Of a stretch of DNA of 64,000 bases, positions 29,311-39,982 are shown piece by piece. The translations under genes and the position numbers were made by a program. Numbering within the stretch: the first letter of the stretch is position 1; each line of letters opens with the position of its first letter. Source of the stretch: Chloroflexi bacterium B3_Chlor (GTDB taxonomy: Bacteria; Chloroflexota; Anaerolineae; UBA7937; B3-Chlor); the NCBI GenBank assembly GCA_005223035.1, contig NJBK01000006.1, positions 37,310-101,309 on the forward strand. The letters run 5' to 3'. Under the pieces are notes generated by a model. It saw only the letters and a program-made list of their open reading frames with translations, was not told where the DNA came from and did not search any database.

Positions 29311-31074
29311 TCACGGTTTCCCAAAGTAGACAAACTCGTGCAACATCTTGATTTCGGGTGCAGTCGCATCCCCCGATTCACACAAGTCCGCCATCTGCTC
29401 CTTGGCCTGCATAAAAGCCGCCAATGCCGGCTCACCCCGTGACAGAGCGTCCAGAAAGGCGTGGTGGAACACGGCGTCGTATCGCATCGGGCCCGTGGGA
29501 TCAGGTCCTGGTGTCCAGAGTGGGGAGTAGGTGATACCCGTGGCTCCAACGAAGGCGCGAGCGCCGCTGTGCAGGAACGCCAGTGTGATGGAGTCCACGG
29601 GGGTGCGATTGTAGGTGTAGGTACCATAGCAGGATCCGCTCAGTATCACGCCCTGGGACTCGGCTTCTGCGACGGTGAAGGCCTCCGGATACACGTCCTC
29701 CTCACCCCACCACACGCTGGTGTCCCACGATCCGCCGTGGAGCATGAAGTAACCGTGGCGAACATCGACTAGCGAAGGATCCACATGCTCGCGCCTGGCA
29801 GGCAGGCTCCAGAACAGGATGCGGTCGGTGCCGAAGACCTGGGTGGCCACGCCGTCGGCGTGAGGACGTTTGGAGTTGGCCAGGGTGAAGTTCCCACCTT
29901 CAGGTACATGGGAAGGTGACAGCTGGGTCAGCAACAGATCCAGGGAGCGTCCATCAGGGATGCGAGCTACGGGGATGTCCGGCATTGTGAGGTTGTCATG
30001 GTCGTTATCCCCATAGACGTCGTCGGTGAAGAGCACATCACCATCACTGGTAGGGTTGGGGAGTGCCGCGAAGGGCACCACATCGGGATCGCCGACGACT
30101 AAGACGAAGGGGCAAGTCTGGGCGATACTCCCCAGCTCACCGAGCAGAGTATCTATCTGCTGGAACGCCGGCGGGCCAAACCTGTCCAACAGGCGCTGGC
30201 GATGGGATACAATCAGGCTATAGTCCTGGCCTCCTTGAGCCAGGGCGTTCTCGATGAAGGCGTCTATCTCGGCTGGGTTCGGGTCAATGCCCAGGTCGTC
30301 CAAATAGACCACTTGCACTGACCCGCACTCCCCCATCGGTGCGGGCACCGGCGGCGGGGCCGGTGGTATACCTGGCCTGCTCTGCGGCGCCACCGGCGGG
30401 AGCAGCCCGGGCGGCTGAGGTGGCCCATTCGGCTGGGGCGCGCCAGGCTGCTGAGCGATCCCGCCTGGCCCTGCGATCTCCGAGGGCACCTCCGGCCATC
30501 CTGTGCAAGTCAGAGTCAACTCCGGAAGAACGGGGGTAGACGGCGGCTCCAGCCACCGCGTATTGGGGATCTCGCTGGCATTCCTGGCGACCGGAGTGAA
30601 CTCCGCCGTTACGCTTCGTATGGTGATGGAACCATCCTCATTACGGCTGCCGGTGGCCCCGCCTTCCAGTTCAGCTCGGTATGAGCGGTCGAATCTGTCG
30701 CCTTCCAGGTTGTCAATGTCCACCCTGCCGCTACCCACGATCTGGAAGGAGAAAACGCCCCCATCACTACCGGAATAGGAGCCGCTGAACTGTATATCAA
30801 TCCTCACCGTGCGCTGCTCTGCATAGTACTGACTGGAACCATCCTCGTCGTAGAGGAGCGAGGTATCATGCGCAGTGTAGTCGCTCGCGTAGCTTCCCTC
30901 GACCGCACCACCACCGGCAGGGAATTCCAGATTCATGACCCCCTCTTCTGAGGAGGAGTGGCACTGGATCACCTCATCCCCTCCCTGCCAACCCAGCGTG
31001 ACTCCTGCCCCAGCTGAGAGGACCATCAGCGGCAAGCAGGCCAGCAACACAACCCTGGCGGACCTCGCTCTCAT
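29311..31074 (-). CDS. Secreted protein with C25 (gingipain)-like caspase-fold peptidase domain
   Basis: Signal-like N-term; VVGDPDVVPFAALPNP, VARIPDGRS, YFMLHGGSWD (His), VILSGSCYGT (Cys), GARAFVGATG. Confidence 0.7.
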   Translation of the reverse strand: MRARSARVVLLACLPLMVLSAGAGVTLGWQGGDEVIQCHSSSEEGVMNLEFPAGGGAVEGSYASDYTAHDTSLLYDEDGSSQYYAEQRTVRIDIQFSGSYSGSDGGVFSFQIVGSGRVDIDNLEGDRFDRSYRAELEGGATGSRNEDGSITIRSVTAEFTPVARNASEIPNTRWLEPPSTPVLPELTLTCTGWPEVPSEIAGPGGIAQQPGAPQPNGPPQPPGLLPPVAPQSRPGIPPAPPPVPAPMGECGSVQVVYLDDLGIDPNPAEIDAFIENALAQGGQDYSLIVSHRQRLLDRFGPPAFQQIDTLLGELGSIAQTCPFVLVVGDPDVVPFAALPNPTSDGDVLFTDDVYGDNDHDNLTMPDIPVARIPDGRSLDLLLTQLSPSHVPEGGNFTLANSKRPHADGVATQVFGTDRILFWSLPARREHVDPSLVDVRHGYFMLHGGSWDTSVWWGEEDVYPEAFTVAEAESQGVILSGSCYGTYTYNRTPVDSITLAFLHSGARAFVGATGITYSPLWTPGPDPTGPMRYDAVFHHAFLDALSRGEPALAAFMQAKEQMADLCESGDATAPEIKMLHEFVYFGKP

Positions 31075-31304
31075 CAATGATCCCCTTCCGGCATTTCGCA
31101 CACCTCGCGATCCCTCATTAGCTCGCCTAGCGAGCGGCGCTAGCTCGAGGCACGCTATCACACGTTGCTCACCTTCGCAATCCCAATGTTGAACCTCTCA
31201 CGCTACTGGAATCACCGGACCCGCCAGTGGCGAGGCCCTTGGGTCAAGCTCATCGTGGCCCCATGCCATATGCTCGCTCGACCTAGTCAGGGCAGCTGGG
31301 TTCA

Positions 31305-34300
31305 CTAACGTGCCCGCACGTGTACCACAGTGTCCAGGACGATGCGGTTGTCCAAGACGTTGCCTTGCGGGTCCAGTAGCGGAAGTCGGCGGAAATCAGG
31401 TGTCGCTGCGTCGTACATCCCCACCTCGATGATGTACTCCCCCGGTGGCGCGTCACGTTGCAGAACCAGCCGGTATTCGTCGCGCAGGTACTCCGGGGGT
31501 ACCCAGCCCGTTGTAGGACGGGCACCGCCCAGGGGCGTGCTATCCATCTGCCCACGCACTTGGCTCCCACCATCGAGTAGATGGGTGAAGACGGTATACG
31601 AGGTATCCATCGTGTCCAGCGCCTGCCAGTAGAGAGTCAGATACAGCGTATCGCCGGGACGAAGGGCATCGGTGCTCAAGTCGTAACCATACAGGGCCAC
31701 CTTGTTCCCCAGGTTGCCGGGAGCCAATCGATGCTGAACCTCAGGAGGGGAGAAGACCCGCTCCGTCGCCTCGATGTGGAGGGGTGCGACGACTATCTGC
31801 GCCGGCAATGCCTCACCGCGGCAGACCAGTACCTCGCCTTCATGCCCGCTGGGACCCTGAAAGGCTATAAGGACCTCGCCCTCTTGGAGCTGATCATCCA
31901 GCGACGAAGAGGCGGTGACAGCAAAACCGTCTAAGCACCTGAGCAGAGTGACCCTCAACTCCCCATCCCCTGGAGAGGCGTGAAGGGGCACGCTGTAGCT
32001 GTACTGGCCCCGAACCACCTCACCGGCTCGCCAGAACGACGTGGGATACCAGCGGTTGACCGGATGGTAAGCGCGACCGGCCAGAGTTGACTCCGGTGGC
32101 GCGATCCAGTCCACCACGGCTGGTCCGCTGATCCCCTCGTCCGTCAGATTCCCCTCCTCATCGTAGAGTTGTAGCGAGACAACGTAGTCATCCGCCAGGG
32201 CCGGCAGGGCATGCCAGTAGAGGCTCAACTGCACCTTATCGCCCGGCTGGGCCGCATCGGGGCTCAAATCATAGCCCACGAGCTCCAGCCCCTGACCGAA
32301 ATCAGCCTGTAAAGAATGAGATGGCCGTATCTCCCCCAACGACGCTGCACTCCCCTTCAACAGCTCCACTGTGCCGAGGGGAGCGGTGGTGCCTGTGGGA
32401 GTGCCCTGAGAGTCGAGAATGTCCAAACCCACTAGGTTGACGTCGCTGTAAACGCTCGCCTGCAGTGTGTATTCGCCCGGCGGTGTCGCCACGTCGGGCA
32501 CCATGACGACTTGGCCGAAGAGCTTCTCTCCAGGGGACCAGCGAAAGGTGGGGTGGAGGAGAGACGCGGGACGGCCATCGTAGCCGCCCCACTGGTGCCC
32601 ATCCTCGTCGCGCAACCGCAGGGACACTTTGAAATCCTCTTCCAGATCGTGGAGGGACTGCCAGTAAAGAACAAGCTCCAGCTCCCTGGTGGTTGCCTTC
32701 CCTTGCAGCACGGTGTAGCCCAGGAGTTGAATCCGGTCGTCGAAATTGACCACCACTGGATGGTCAATCTGAGGCTCGCTGGAGAAATGGACATCGGGCG
32801 GAAGAGCGTAGTGAAGCAACTTCAGCCCCCAAAAGCCGCCTCGGTAGGGCACCAGGGTTCCTTCCTGGCCTAGCATCATGGTCAAGAATCCAACAGGATC
32901 CACAACCTCGTGCTGCCACAGCAGCACCCAGACCCCGTCCTTGCCAGGCAATATGTTGTTCAGTTCGTCGGCCAGGCTGTAGTTCAGGACATGTTCCGCC
33001 GATAGGGTGGGCTCATCTGGGATGGGATACCAATCGTCTTGATGATAGTAGTAACTGAAGACGGGGAAGAAGTGCCCGGACGTGAGGATTATCGCCTCGT
33101 TGTCCCCCTTGCGTTCCTCTATGTAGCGGACGGCGCTCCGGAAATCATCCTTGAGGAAATTGATGTCGAAATAGGCGTTGAACAGACCGTAGGTGGAGGT
33201 GAGAACGATGAAAGACAAGAATACGGAACCTGTGACCAGCGCGGCAGCCCGCCGCCGCGCGACGCTCCTACGAGCCACGCCCAAGAGGCTGGCTATCCCA
33301 CCGGAGATCAGAAGAAAGAACGCAGGGGCAGCCAGCATCAGATAGCGAGGGTGAAACTTGGCGCGCTGATACGAGATGATCATCAGGAGAAGACAGGGGA
33401 GACTCAGATACAGAAGCAGGCCAACCAGGGTCAACCACGGCCAGCGGTGGATCATGGGGGCGCTCTCACCGTCGCGTACGGTTCCCGGCTCCCAGCCGCG
33501 CACTCCACTCAAGATCAGAACGCTCAGTCCCGCCAGCACGATAAGGAGATAGCCCAGGGCGATGGGCTGAGCTATGACCTCCAGCACGCTGTGGCCAGTG
33601 CTGAAGGTGATGAGGGTCTTCCGCAGGACCTCGCTCACCCTCAGAGTTCCTTTCCAGTAGCTGACGTCGGCCCCGTACCGCTGCAGAACGAAGCCACTCC
33701 AAGGTAGATAGGCCCCCAGAACCGATAGTTGGCAAAGTAGACCGCTGACCAAGGTGGGCCAACGCTCCCGAACGCGGCCTTTGCTCCACAGAGCCCACCA
33801 GCCAAGTAGAAGAAGTGACTGAAAGCAAAGGACAAAGAAAGCATAGAAATGAGCGTAGACCGCTACGGCATTGCTTAGCACATAGCCGGTCCAGAGCAAG
33901 ATCCGCTTTCCCCGCCCATCCATGACCCGCAGTAGAAGATAGGTAGACAACAGGCAAAGGAAGGTAACCAGGGTGTACATGCGTGCTTCTTGAGAATACC
34001 AGAGGAAGAGGGGGGAGATGGTGACCAGGGCGGCGGCCAGCAGACCGGACACGCTACCCAATAGCCGCCTGCCCACGGCGTGAATCAGCGGTACACTCAA
34101 CACGCCGAAGATTACGGAGAGAAAGCGCAAGGCGAACTCGCTGTTGCCAAACAGGATTAGCCAGAAATGTAGGATGTAGTAGTAGAACGGTGGATGGATA
34201 TCGCGCGCTGTGCGAGCTGTGATCTCGCCCAGGCTCATCTCGGCCAGGTAGACGCTGAAGCCCTCATCATACCACAGGCTCTGATACTCCAGGCGGAAGG

Positions 34301-34373
34301 TGAAGAGGGAGAAAGCCAAGAAGACCAGAAGTGTCAGTAGAGCGGCGCTATGAACGCGGCTTGGGCTGCCCAT
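31305..34373 (-). CDS. GT39-like membrane glycosyltransferase with three C-terminal beta-sandwich modules
   Basis: YQSLWYDEGFSVYLAEMSLGEITARTARDIHPPFYYYILHFW; WYSQEARMYTL; three LGYxL...LYWQAL modules. Confidence 0.85.
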   Translation of the reverse strand: MGSPSRVHSAALLTLLVFLAFSLFTFRLEYQSLWYDEGFSVYLAEMSLGEITARTARDIHPPFYYYILHFWLILFGNSEFALRFLSVIFGVLSVPLIHAVGRRLLGSVSGLLAAALVTISPLFLWYSQEARMYTLVTFLCLLSTYLLLRVMDGRGKRILLWTGYVLSNAVAVYAHFYAFFVLCFQSLLLLGWWALWSKGRVRERWPTLVSGLLCQLSVLGAYLPWSGFVLQRYGADVSYWKGTLRVSEVLRKTLITFSTGHSVLEVIAQPIALGYLLIVLAGLSVLILSGVRGWEPGTVRDGESAPMIHRWPWLTLVGLLLYLSLPCLLLMIISYQRAKFHPRYLMLAAPAFFLLISGGIASLLGVARRSVARRRAAALVTGSVFLSFIVLTSTYGLFNAYFDINFLKDDFRSAVRYIEERKGDNEAIILTSGHFFPVFSYYYHQDDWYPIPDEPTLSAEHVLNYSLADELNNILPGKDGVWVLLWQHEVVDPVGFLTMMLGQEGTLVPYRGGFWGLKLLHYALPPDVHFSSEPQIDHPVVVNFDDRIQLLGYTVLQGKATTRELELVLYWQSLHDLEEDFKVSLRLRDEDGHQWGGYDGRPASLLHPTFRWSPGEKLFGQVVMVPDVATPPGEYTLQASVYSDVNLVGLDILDSQGTPTGTTAPLGTVELLKGSAASLGEIRPSHSLQADFGQGLELVGYDLSPDAAQPGDKVQLSLYWHALPALADDYVVSLQLYDEEGNLTDEGISGPAVVDWIAPPESTLAGRAYHPVNRWYPTSFWRAGEVVRGQYSYSVPLHASPGDGELRVTLLRCLDGFAVTASSSLDDQLQEGEVLIAFQGPSGHEGEVLVCRGEALPAQIVVAPLHIEATERVFSPPEVQHRLAPGNLGNKVALYGYDLSTDALRPGDTLYLTLYWQALDTMDTSYTVFTHLLDGGSQVRGQMDSTPLGGARPTTGWVPPEYLRDEYRLVLQRDAPPGEYIIEVGMYDAATPDFRRLPLLDPQGNVLDNRIVLDTVVHVRAR

Positions 34374-34447
34374 GCACTATTACCCTTTTCTCTCCAGGGT
34401 ATCTTAGCATAGCTGCCACGCTCCTACAACCCGGCGGCCCAGACGGT

Positions 34448-37246
34448 TCAGTCCACGGCCTGGAAGATGATATGGTCGAAGGCAGCCGCAGCGGTGGGCT
34501 CGGTAAGCCCTTGCCCGACCCCCACGCTCACCGGCTGTAGAACACCCATCCTCTCCAATGCCTGTCCCGGGATTGCCCCTTTGACGCCAATAACGGCGTG
34601 CTCCCAGCGGAACCTGCCTCGCAGGTCTCCGGTGGCACCGATGCTACCCAGGGCCCGCACTGCCTCCTCAGTCAGATGAAGCGAGGCCTCGTCCTCAACG
34701 GCCACCGCCACAATCTTCCCTGCGGGGATGGTCGCCAAGAAATCGGCTAGCAGCTGAGATTGCTCCTCAGAGGCGAACGTGTCGAAATGCCCCGCGCTCT
34801 CTACGAGCCCCGACCGGGGGTCCAGCACCACCATGTTGTAGCCTCGCTCATCGGGGGATAGGTTGCGGCCATCCACGTAGATGTGTCCGAAATCCCCTAC
34901 CTCTTCGCCAGCGCTCTTGACCAGGATATTGGCCGCAGCCGTCACTCCAGTATCTCCGATTACATAGTCGCCATCCTGTATCTCCTCCGCGGGAAAGAGG
35001 CGCCCAAAGCGGAAGTGGAACTCGTTCAGCCCATCCTTGAGACAATCGACAGGCAGGGTCACTCGGTATTCCTGCCACGCAGAAGACAGGTCCAGCCGAG
35101 TCACGAACTTTCCATTGAGGACGATCTCCAAGGTCTGATCTGGACCTGGGGCCATCACTCGCAGTGTCATCTGCTGCCTTCTACGTGGTAGACTGACGAA
35201 CAGGCGGGTCTCCTTCCTCTGTGCCCACATGTGTTCGCCGCCGCTCTCACTCCACCCCTCGCCCAGGTTGAGGTGCGCTGCATCAGTACCCAAGTCGATG
35301 ACCGTTTCCCGCTGCGGGGGAGGAGGCGTCACTGAATAGGCGACAATCCCACCTTGGTCGTACACCTCTTCCCCGCCGATAACAGAACTGACGTAATTGT
35401 GCAGCGGGCGTGGAATCTCATCCGTGTGCAGGATCACATACCGGACGTTGAGGAGTCGTAACAACGAAGGAGCCAATTCCTTGTCGTGTTGCCACGTCTC
35501 TTGGTCCACCTCATGCCCGGTCTCCAGAGCGATAATGCTGTTGATGACGGGGGCCTCAGTGAAGTACTGGAAACTGAACTCAGGGTTGCGAGAGGTGTTG
35601 CCCCCCACAATCCTCTTCTCGTGCGTGGTCTGGTAGAACTGCTCGAACATGATCACGGGGTCCTTGGTACCGGTGACCCTGAAGCCATTCCTCCAGGCCA
35701 GGGGTATCTCCAGAACGCTGAAATCTCCCTCTTCGGCGGCAACGGTTTGATATATGTCCGGCACCCTCATGTCGGAGAGAGGCAAGGGGACGGAGAGATG
35801 CTCGATGAGAATCAGCGACGCGATAGAGGCTGCAAAGGCCCATCTGCGTGACTTACCCTTCAAGGAACCGCTGAGCCGGTGCAAGCCATAGCCGGCCAGT
35901 GTAGCCCAACACAGAGCGAGCATCACACTGTAGCGGCTGGGATAGCGGTTCCCCTTAAAGAAGGGTAACGCCTGCAGCAGGTCGAAAGGCAGCGGAAGGT
36001 CGAGCTCCCTCCGGTTGATGCGCAGGGTAGGCCCAAGGGCGATGAGAGAAAAAGTCACAGCGGCGAGGACCCAGAATCGAACAGTGCGGTCTTTGAGAAG
36101 CCGAGTAGCACCACAAGCTGCCAGAACAAGCACGGTATAGCCGATGAAGACGAAGTTCAGATAGGAGAAATGGAAGCGCCTTCTCCATAGGTCCCGCAGC
36201 GGATGAAGATGGCTGGGTACCAAGAAACCCAGAAGGTCCGCCGAGAAAACATTGGCGAAACCCAATCCCTCCACCAGGAAGTCTCCCTCCACTGCCATCA
36301 CCCGGACCATGCGGTACAGGATGGGCGACATGCCAAACAGAAAGATGATGGCCACCAACGCCAGATTCCTGACGAACGGGAGACTCTGCCGCCACCCATC
36401 AGCTGTCAGCCAATACAGGACGTAGACAAAGGTGAAGATGATCAGGAAGGACGCGTACGTGAATTCGGTGTACCCGTTCAACAGCAGGAAAAGCGCCGCC
36501 AAGAGGGGATAACGCAGGCGGCCGGGACGCCGTCGAGTCTTTATCACGAACAAGATGTAGAAAGGTATCCACTGCGTGCTGGCGATGTTGAACTGGCCGA
36601 GGGAGGCGTAGATGAATCTATTGGAAGAGAAGGCATAGATCAGCCCTGAGATGAAGGCAATCGAGGGATGCGCCTCCGGCGGAAGAAGATATTTGACAAG
36701 CAAATAGGCCCCATAACCGGAAAGGACAAAGGTCAAAAAAAGGATGACGTTGCTGCCAGCCACCAGGCCCACGACGGATTGAAGAGGCACGGACGCCAAC
36801 CCATTGACTATGGTCAGGGTGTAGAAAGTCAGATCGATGCCAATGGGATAGAACATGAAGTCGCAGATGAGGGGATTGGTTCTAAGATCGACGAGTGCGT
36901 GCTTAACCCACCACAGGTTCCACACAAGAGCCGGGTCGTCGCTGCCGTCGCCGGGTACATGAGAGGTGAAATGGAAGACCAATGGGTAAGTCAGGATGAC
37001 GGTCAACAGGAGATACGACCCCAAGACGGCGATATCACCTCTCCACGGGAAGCGCTTGCGCAAACCTGGGTACTCCTCTTCGTTATCGAGCTTGGGCCCC
37101 GATCTGCCCAGGGACTGGTCGACGGGACGCAAAGACAGACTGCAAGTGACACCATAGTATATCCATCCTGATAAGTTATCGGCAAACCCCATACGATTTG
37201 CTTTTCGGCCTTGCTGGTGTAGAATAGCCAGAGTGAGGCGCGCCAT
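34448..37246 (-). CDS. Multi-TM membrane protein (glycosyltransferase/YfhO-like), paralog of the window-start gene
   Basis: LLLTVILTYPLVFHFTSHVPGDGSDDPALVWNLWWVKHALVDLRTNPL. Confidence 0.75.
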   Translation of the reverse strand: MARLTLAILHQQGRKANRMGFADNLSGWIYYGVTCSLSLRPVDQSLGRSGPKLDNEEEYPGLRKRFPWRGDIAVLGSYLLLTVILTYPLVFHFTSHVPGDGSDDPALVWNLWWVKHALVDLRTNPLICDFMFYPIGIDLTFYTLTIVNGLASVPLQSVVGLVAGSNVILFLTFVLSGYGAYLLVKYLLPPEAHPSIAFISGLIYAFSSNRFIYASLGQFNIASTQWIPFYILFVIKTRRRPGRLRYPLLAALFLLLNGYTEFTYASFLIIFTFVYVLYWLTADGWRQSLPFVRNLALVAIIFLFGMSPILYRMVRVMAVEGDFLVEGLGFANVFSADLLGFLVPSHLHPLRDLWRRRFHFSYLNFVFIGYTVLVLAACGATRLLKDRTVRFWVLAAVTFSLIALGPTLRINRRELDLPLPFDLLQALPFFKGNRYPSRYSVMLALCWATLAGYGLHRLSGSLKGKSRRWAFAASIASLILIEHLSVPLPLSDMRVPDIYQTVAAEEGDFSVLEIPLAWRNGFRVTGTKDPVIMFEQFYQTTHEKRIVGGNTSRNPEFSFQYFTEAPVINSIIALETGHEVDQETWQHDKELAPSLLRLLNVRYVILHTDEIPRPLHNYVSSVIGGEEVYDQGGIVAYSVTPPPPQRETVIDLGTDAAHLNLGEGWSESGGEHMWAQRKETRLFVSLPRRRQQMTLRVMAPGPDQTLEIVLNGKFVTRLDLSSAWQEYRVTLPVDCLKDGLNEFHFRFGRLFPAEEIQDGDYVIGDTGVTAAANILVKSAGEEVGDFGHIYVDGRNLSPDERGYNMVVLDPRSGLVESAGHFDTFASEEQSQLLADFLATIPAGKIVAVAVEDEASLHLTEEAVRALGSIGATGDLRGRFRWEHAVIGVKGAIPGQALERMGVLQPVSVGVGQGLTEPTAAAAFDHIIFQAVD

Positions 37247-38612
37247 GTTTAGCTACCAAGAAGCCCTCGATTACATCTACAGCTTCGTTGACCAGGAGAA
37301 ACTGACCCCCGACCAGTACGTCCCGCGCCGCTTCGACCTGGAAAACATGAAAAGGCTCCTCTCCATGCTGGGCAATCCCCATCTCACCCTGCGGGCGGTT
37401 CACGTCGCGGGCACCAAGGGCAAAGGGTCCACCTGTGCCATGATGGCTAGCATACTGCAGGCAGCAGGCTACCGTGTGGGGCTGTTCACGCAGCCACACC
37501 TGCATACATTTCGGGAGCGGATAAGAATCGACGAGCGGCTCATGAGCGAGGAGGACTTGATAGCCGCACTCGAGAGGCAGAAGCCTTTCATAGAACAACT
37601 CTCCGACCCCAGCACCTTCGAGATAATGACAGCTCTCGCTTTCCAATACTTCGCCGAGCAGGAAGTGGATCTGGCCGTCGTTGAGACGGGTTTAGGTGGC
37701 CGTCTGGACACCACTAACGTCATCGAGCCCATGGTCTCGGTCATCACTTCCATTAGCTACGACCACACGTATATCCTGGGCGACACCCTGGAGCAGATCG
37801 CCAGCGAGAAAGCCGGCATCATCAAGAATGGAAAGCCTGTAGTTTGCGCTCCTCAGCGGGCGGTTGCGGAACAGGTTATCGTCGAAGTCTGCCGGCAGAG
37901 AAGGGCACCATTGGTTCTGCTGGGCAGGGATTGGGTGTGCCACACCGGAGAAGCAGACGTTGAAGGCCAGTTGTTTGAAGTGGCGAGCAAGATACCGGAC
38001 GCAGATGGGCTGCTAACGCCCAGAACGAGCCACGAGTTTTGGATCCCCTTGCTAGGCCGTTATCAGGTAGTGAACGCCACAACCAGCATCGCTACGATTG
38101 ATCAACTGGTCCGACAGGGGACAAGCGTGTCCCTCGAGCAAGTGACTGAGGGCCTGCGGCGAGCAAAGTGGCCAGGCCGCCTGGAGATCCTGGGACGCGA
38201 GCCTCTGCTTGTCATGGACGGAGCACACAACGTTGACTCGGTACAGCGACTAATGAGAGCGCTGCGGGAGTACCTCAACTTCGATGATCTGATCGTGATC
38301 GCGGGGTTCTCGCTTGACAAGGACATACCCAGCATGATGAGGGAATTGGCGTCTCACGCTCGAGAAGTAATCGTCACCCAGGCTGAACATCCCCGGGCGG
38401 GCGACCCTCAAGTCATTGTGGACCGAGTGGGACCGTCGAGAACACGGCTCACTGCCGTGACCGACGCGGCCTCAGCGCTGTGGCGAGCCCTGGAGTTGGC
38501 CGGCAAGAAGGATTTGGTGTGCGTCACGGGGTCGCTCTTTGTGGTGGCCGAAGCCAGGGCTGCGTGGTTGGAGGCGAAAGGAGAGGAGTTCGAGCGAGAT
38601 CCCCCACTGTAG
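37245..38612 (+). CDS. folC: Bifunctional folylpolyglutamate synthase/dihydrofolate synthase
   Basis: VHVAGTKGKGSTCAMMASILQAAGYRVGLFTQPHLHTFRERI; ILGDTLEQIASEKAGIIK; MDGAHNVDS. Confidence 0.93.
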   Translation: MFSYQEALDYIYSFVDQEKLTPDQYVPRRFDLENMKRLLSMLGNPHLTLRAVHVAGTKGKGSTCAMMASILQAAGYRVGLFTQPHLHTFRERIRIDERLMSEEDLIAALERQKPFIEQLSDPSTFEIMTALAFQYFAEQEVDLAVVETGLGGRLDTTNVIEPMVSVITSISYDHTYILGDTLEQIASEKAGIIKNGKPVVCAPQRAVAEQVIVEVCRQRRAPLVLLGRDWVCHTGEADVEGQLFEVASKIPDADGLLTPRTSHEFWIPLLGRYQVVNATTSIATIDQLVRQGTSVSLEQVTEGLRRAKWPGRLEILGREPLLVMDGAHNVDSVQRLMRALREYLNFDDLIVIAGFSLDKDIPSMMRELASHAREVIVTQAEHPRAGDPQVIVDRVGPSRTRLTAVTDAASALWRALELAGKKDLVCVTGSLFVVAEARAAWLEAKGEEFERDPPL

Positions 38613-38804
38613 GTGGATCAAAGCGCCAGGGGAGTCTATACTGCCTGTCTACGTCGACACCGGCTGTTCTGAACGTGGCCAAATCAGCGTCTCTTCTCTT
38701 CGGATGTTGAATGCCATGAGCCAGAATGGACGTACCCCCCCAGCCCCGCTCAGGAGCACCTATCCCTTGCTCTCGGCGCAAGCCAGCTCAGCGAGCCACA
38801 ATTC

Positions 38805-39752
38805 CTACAGGTCGCGGTCCGGCTGAGCCCTCCCTTCCAACTCCGCGATGAACTCCTCAGCCTGCATGGCCGCTCTCGCGCCAGAACCCACCGCAGTGGC
38901 AATCTGCCACGCAACTCCCTCCTGCACATCGCCTGCCGCGAAGACACCTTCTACACTAGTCATCTGTCGCTCGTCGGTTACTATGTAGCCTGCGCTGTCC
39001 AGCTCCAACTGCCCTTTGAACAGTTCGGTATTGGGTACGTGTCCCACGAAGATGAAGACACCCTGCGTCTCCAGTGTTGATTCCTCGCCTGTTTCTCTAT
39101 TCTTCAAACGAACGCCGCTCACGCCGCCGTCGCCTCTTATCTCGGTCACCACCGTGTCCCAGACGAAATGCATCTTCTCGTTGCTCTTGGCTACGTCCTC
39201 CACTACCTTCTCCGCCCGCAACCTGTCGCGCCGATGGACAATGTGAACCTCGCTGGCAAACTTTGTGAGGAAAATCGCCTCTTTTACTGCAGCGTCCCCC
39301 CCACCAACGACGACCACTTTCTGATCGCGGTAGAAATACCCGTCACACGTAGCACACGAAGACACGCCGCGTCCGGCGAACTCCGTCTCCCCTGGGATTC
39401 CCAGCTTGCGGGGGGATCTGCCGGTGGCGATGATGAGGGCCTTGGCCTCATGCTCGCCACCGTGTTCCCTGATCTTGAAAGGATCGGCAGAGAGATCTAC
39501 TGCCACTACCTCGCCCATCAGTAGCTCCGCGCCGAAGCGCTCGGCTTGCCGCTGCATCAGCTGGGCCAGCTCAAAGCCGCCGATGCCATCGGGGAAGCCG
39601 GGGTAGTTCTCCACCCGCTCGGTCAGCGCCATGCTTCCTCCTAAGTCCTTGCCGCTAATGAGCAACGGCAACAGATTGGCTCGTCCAGCATAGGTTGCCG
39701 CCGCTAGCGCTGCGGGCCCCGAGCCGATGATGATGAGGTTGCGCGGTTCCAT
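38805..39752 (-). CDS. trxB: Thioredoxin-disulfide reductase
   Basis: IIGSGPAALAAATYAGRANL, SSCATCDGYFYRDQKVVVVGGGDAAVKEA, GVFAAGDVQ. Confidence 0.93.
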   Translation of the reverse strand: MEPRNLIIIGSGPAALAAATYAGRANLLPLLISGKDLGGSMALTERVENYPGFPDGIGGFELAQLMQRQAERFGAELLMGEVVAVDLSADPFKIREHGGEHEAKALIIATGRSPRKLGIPGETEFAGRGVSSCATCDGYFYRDQKVVVVGGGDAAVKEAIFLTKFASEVHIVHRRDRLRAEKVVEDVAKSNEKMHFVWDTVVTEIRGDGGVSGVRLKNRETGEESTLETQGVFIFVGHVPNTELFKGQLELDSAGYIVTDERQMTSVEGVFAAGDVQEGVAWQIATAVGSGARAAMQAEEFIAELEGRAQPDRDL

Positions 39753-39982
39753 GATTGCTTCTCCTTACTATCCTCAGATCAGCGCCTCGTCACAGCAAGA
39801 ATCTTTAGGAAGTTCTATCTCATCGCGGATGGGAGTCAGTCTCAACCCCGTTTGGGGCCACATCCCAGCGCCCGATATTCTACTTTGTCTGACCATCGTT
39901 GACAAGCCTATTGGGCTTGGGCTAACATTACATCGCATAGCGACAGACAGCTGAGGCGATTGCAGGAACAGGTGCTGATGGC

